Below, in pieces: positions 5,745 to 7,769 of a stretch of 7,769 bases of DNA. Position 1 is the stretch's first letter. Each line of letters starts with the position of its first letter. A program made the position numbers and the translations under genes. Below the pieces are notes generated by a model. It was not told the DNA's origin. It searched no databases and saw only the letters and a list, made by a program, of their open reading frames with translations. Origin of the DNA: Alphaproteobacteria bacterium (lineage in GTDB: Bacteria > Pseudomonadota > Alphaproteobacteria > JAAXGF01). The stretch is from assembly GCA_012267605.1 (NCBI GenBank), contig JAAXGF010000345.1:1-7769 (forward strand). Reading direction: 5' to 3'.

Positions 5745-7513
5745 CGTTATCCGAGGACGCTGTGCTGGGCGTCAAACGTTCGGTCAGCGGTCGTTATTGG
5801 CGAAATAGGTTGTTGGATTCTCGGGCTAGCACAGCCTTGGCGCAGGCTATGAACATGCCCGAGATCGTAGCGCGAGTACTTGCTGCCCGTGGCGTAACGA
5901 CAGATAGCTATTCCGATTTCGTCAAGCCGAGCCTACGCACGCTGATGCCGGACCCATCGCGATTAACCGACATGGATATTGCTGTCGATCGTCTGGCGGA
6001 TGCGCTGGAAAACAGTGAAACCATCGCGGTATTCGGTGATTATGATGTCGATGGGGCAACCTCTTCGGCGCTGCTAAAGCGTTACCTTGAGCATGTTAAT
6101 GGGCGGGTGAGGGTCTACATACCCGACCGGCTCAAAGAGGGCTATGGACCAAATGAGCATGCACTGAAGAAGCTCGAATCTGAGGGTGCACGCGTTGTCG
6201 TCACCGTCGATTGCGGTACAACGGCTTATGCCGCCCTCGAGTGCGCGTCGGCGGGAAATATGGACGTCATTGTGGTTGATCATCACGATGCCGAGGCGCG
6301 TCGGCCGCCGTGTCTAGCCTTGGTCAACCCCAAACGATTTGACGACCGGTCCGATTGTGGTCAACTCGCAGCGGTTGGGGTTGTTTTCCTCCTCGTCGTC
6401 GGCTTGAACCGAGCGTTGCGTGCCCGCGGGTGGTTTGCGGTTCGCGAGGAACCGGATTTGCGCCAGTGGCTCGATCTCGTTGCCCTAGGGACGATATGCG
6501 ATGTGGTCCCATTGACTGGTGTCAACCGAGCTTTGGTAAATCACGGACTGCGTGTTTTGGTGCGCCGTGGCAACGTTGGATTGGCCGCATTAGCCGATTC
6601 GGCAGGAGTTCGCGAGCCTCCCGGTACCTACCACGTAAGCTATGTTTTGGGTCCGCGGGTGAACGCTGGCGGTCGAGTCGGTGAGGCAGATTTGGGGGCG
6701 CGGCTTTTGTCGACAGACGATCGGGCCGAGGCAGTGGCGTTGGCTTCTCGTCTGGATGCGTTAAACGCCGAACGGCGATCGCTTGAAAAAGAGGTCGAAA
6801 GGACGGCGATGTCTCAACTCGAGGGAAGGGTTGGTGACGCAACGCCCTTGGTGGTTGCCGCCGGAGAGGGTTGGCATCCGGGTGTGATTGGTATCGTCGC
6901 TAGCCGTCTGATGGAGCGGTATCGTCGGCCGGCGTTGGTCATTGCGTTGGAGGGGGATATCGGCAAGGGATCGGCACGCTCGATTGCCGGCGTTGACCTT
7001 GGGGCGGCTGTCATCGCGGCGCGTCAGGCCGGTTTGCTGATCGCCGGGGGAGGGCACGCCATGGCGGCAGGGCTTACCGTCGCGGCTGACAAGCTAGCTG
7101 CACTAACCGAGTTTCTTACCCTGCGGCTGGAGGCTCAGGTCGCGGGCTCTGATTCGATGGCTATCAGCGTGGACGGGGCGTTGACCGTCGGCGCAGCGAA
7201 TAGCGAATTGGTGGATACTTTGAGGCATGTCGGGCCCTTTGGAGCCGGCAATCCCGAACCTCGCTTCGCCATTTCAGCGACTCGAGTAGCCCATGCTTCG
7301 GTGGTTGGAGAGCGCCACATCCGCTGTGTATTGACGGATTCGACGGGGGCTCGGCTCAACGGGATCGCCTTTCGTAGTGTCGACTCGTGCGTCGGTCAGA
7401 CCCTTTTGGATGCGGCTGGTCGGGCACTACATGTCCTCGGTTATCTTCGTTTCAACGAGTGGCGCGGCCGTAAGCAAGTGCAGTTGACCGTCGTTGATCT
7501 GGCCGTGGCGTAG
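5741..7513 (+). CDS. recJ: Single-stranded-DNA-specific 5'-3' exonuclease RecJ
   Basis: RecJ degrades single-stranded DNA from the 5' end in RecF-pathway recombination, mismatch repair and rescue of stalled forks. ATG 5741 gives 590 residues, normal for the family, and overlaps the glpX stop as ATGA. The frame is open upstream to 5600, but that part lies inside glpX and has no homology, so it is excluded. DHH-domain motifs run in order: VFGDYDVDG (97-105), VTVDCG (154-159), VVDHHDAE (178-185), LVNPKR (194-199) and ALGTICDVVPL (248-258). They supply metal ligands D102, D104, D157, H181, H182 and D254. GPRVNAGGRVG (304-314) links to the DHHA1 domain, with GWHPGVIGIVASRL (377-390), GKGSARSI (408-415) and GGGHAMAAG (436-444). 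An OB-type C-terminus ends YLRFNEWRGRKQVQLTVVDL. There is no ribosome site at usual spacing, so translation is probably coupled to glpX. The gene looks intact. Confidence 0.97.
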   Translation: MTLSEDAVLGVKRSVSGRYWRNRLLDSRASTALAQAMNMPEIVARVLAARGVTTDSYSDFVKPSLRTLMPDPSRLTDMDIAVDRLADALENSETIAVFGDYDVDGATSSALLKRYLEHVNGRVRVYIPDRLKEGYGPNEHALKKLESEGARVVVTVDCGTTAYAALECASAGNMDVIVVDHHDAEARRPPCLALVNPKRFDDRSDCGQLAAVGVVFLLVVGLNRALRARGWFAVREEPDLRQWLDLVALGTICDVVPLTGVNRALVNHGLRVLVRRGNVGLAALADSAGVREPPGTYHVSYVLGPRVNAGGRVGEADLGARLLSTDDRAEAVALASRLDALNAERRSLEKEVERTAMSQLEGRVGDATPLVVAAGEGWHPGVIGIVASRLMERYRRPALVIALEGDIGKGSARSIAGVDLGAAVIAARQAGLLIAGGGHAMAAGLTVAADKLAALTEFLTLRLEAQVAGSDSMAISVDGALTVGAANSELVDTLRHVGPFGAGNPEPRFAISATRVAHASVVGERHIRCVLTDSTGARLNGIAFRSVDSCVGQTLLDAAGRALHVLGYLRFNEWRGRKQVQLTVVDLAVA

Positions 7514-7519
7514 GAAATG

Positions 7520-7535
7520 GCTCGGCCAAGCGAGC
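7520..7535. repeat. Short inverted repeat after recJ
   Basis: GCTCG (7520-7524) and CGAGC (7531-7535) are reverse complements around a 6-base loop, seven bases after the recJ stop. A second small inverted repeat, CGGTT/AACCG, lies at 7575-7579 and 7585-7589. Neither has a T-run, so they are weak candidates for a 3' end of the recJ message, not recognisable intrinsic terminators. Confidence 0.3.
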
Positions 7536-7607
7536 TGAGACAAGATCAACCAAGCAGTACGCCGCGAATGCGCTCGGTTCGGACAACCGCTCGATCCGGC
7601 AAATCGC

Positions 7608-7635
7608 TTGATTTTAGCCGCCTCAGCCACTTAAT
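7608..7635 (+). promoter_or_regulatory. Candidate sigma-70-type promoter for tRNA-Glu
   Basis: TTGATT (7608-7613) and CTTAAT (7630-7635) match the -35 and -10 consensus at four of six positions each, with a 16-base spacer. The predicted start would be a few bases before the tRNA at 7647, as expected for a stable RNA gene with a short leader. The match is moderate and was found by eye only. Confidence 0.35.
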
Positions 7636-7646
7636 CTTGGTCACGT

Positions 7647-7722
7647 GTCCCCATCGTCTAGAGGCCTAGGACTCCACTCTTTCAAGGTGGCAACACGGGT
7701 TCAAATCCCGTTGGGGACACCA
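7647..7722 (+). tRNA. tRNA-Glu (anticodon UUC)
   Basis: A complete 76-base cloverleaf including an encoded CCA end. The acceptor stem GTCCCCA (7647-7653) pairs perfectly with TGGGGAC (7712-7718), followed by discriminator A and CCA (7720-7722). The anticodon stem CCACT/GGTGG (7674-7678 with 7686-7690) has one G-T pair and closes the loop CTTTCAA. The anticodon TTC is at 7681-7683 and reads GAA/GAG. The T arm is ACGGG-TTCAAAT-CCCGT, and the D-arm region contains TCTAGAGGCCTAGGA, typical of bacterial tRNA-Glu. In bacteria that use the C5 pathway, this charged tRNA also feeds haem synthesis, but alphaproteobacteria usually use ALA synthase instead. The gene follows recJ by 133 bases, probably as a separate transcription unit. 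No gene is seen after it. Confidence 0.98.
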
Positions 7723-7769
7723 TATCGTTTCTGCCTTCTGAAAACTCCGCTAACCCGACTTCCGCAACT

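Noticed and set aside
1..7769. CRISPR array, mobile element, prophage, toxin-antitoxin or defence system
   Set aside because: I see no regularly spaced repeats, transposase, integrase or paired small genes. Nearly all bases are accounted for by conserved housekeeping genes.

Overview
The window looks like a chromosomal housekeeping stretch from an alphaproteobacterium, most likely Rhodospirillales-like. The reasons are inferred from remembered families. The hom-glpX-recJ run with short or overlapping junctions is familiar from that class. The IlvD tail belongs to the short (about 560-residue) type. The OmpA-like lipoprotein resembles a subfamily I associate with Rhodospirillaceae and relatives. 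Base composition appears moderately GC-rich by eye. All recognised genes are on the + strand. I see no mobile element, CRISPR array, toxin or defence gene, and no convincingly novel system.

Region by region: (1) 1-309 is the 3' end of ilvD (dihydroxy-acid dehydratase, branched-chain amino acids), with an apparent frameshift at about 56-66. (2) 349-1428 is argC (arginine biosynthesis). It is followed 21 bases later by a gamma-class carbonic anhydrase-like gene (1450-1992). (3) 2097-3290 encodes a predicted outer-membrane lipoprotein with an acidic and proline-rich linker and a divergent OmpA-like C-terminal domain. (4) 3452-7513 is a compact cluster of hom (homoserine dehydrogenase, threonine/methionine/isoleucine branch), glpX (class II fructose-1,6-bisphosphatase) and recJ (single-strand 5'-3' exonuclease). 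There are 10 bases between hom and glpX, and an ATGA overlap between glpX and recJ. (5) 7647-7722 is a complete tRNA-Glu(UUC) with encoded CCA.

Three of the genes (ilvD, argC, hom) serve amino-acid biosynthesis, glpX serves gluconeogenesis or a Calvin-type cycle, recJ serves DNA repair, and the OmpA-like protein serves the envelope. The neighbourhood suggests shared transcription more than a single pathway. The points most worth a second look are the broken reading frame in ilvD, the missing peptidoglycan-binding aspartate in the OmpA-like domain, and a short leader ORF that overlaps the hom start as GTGA.
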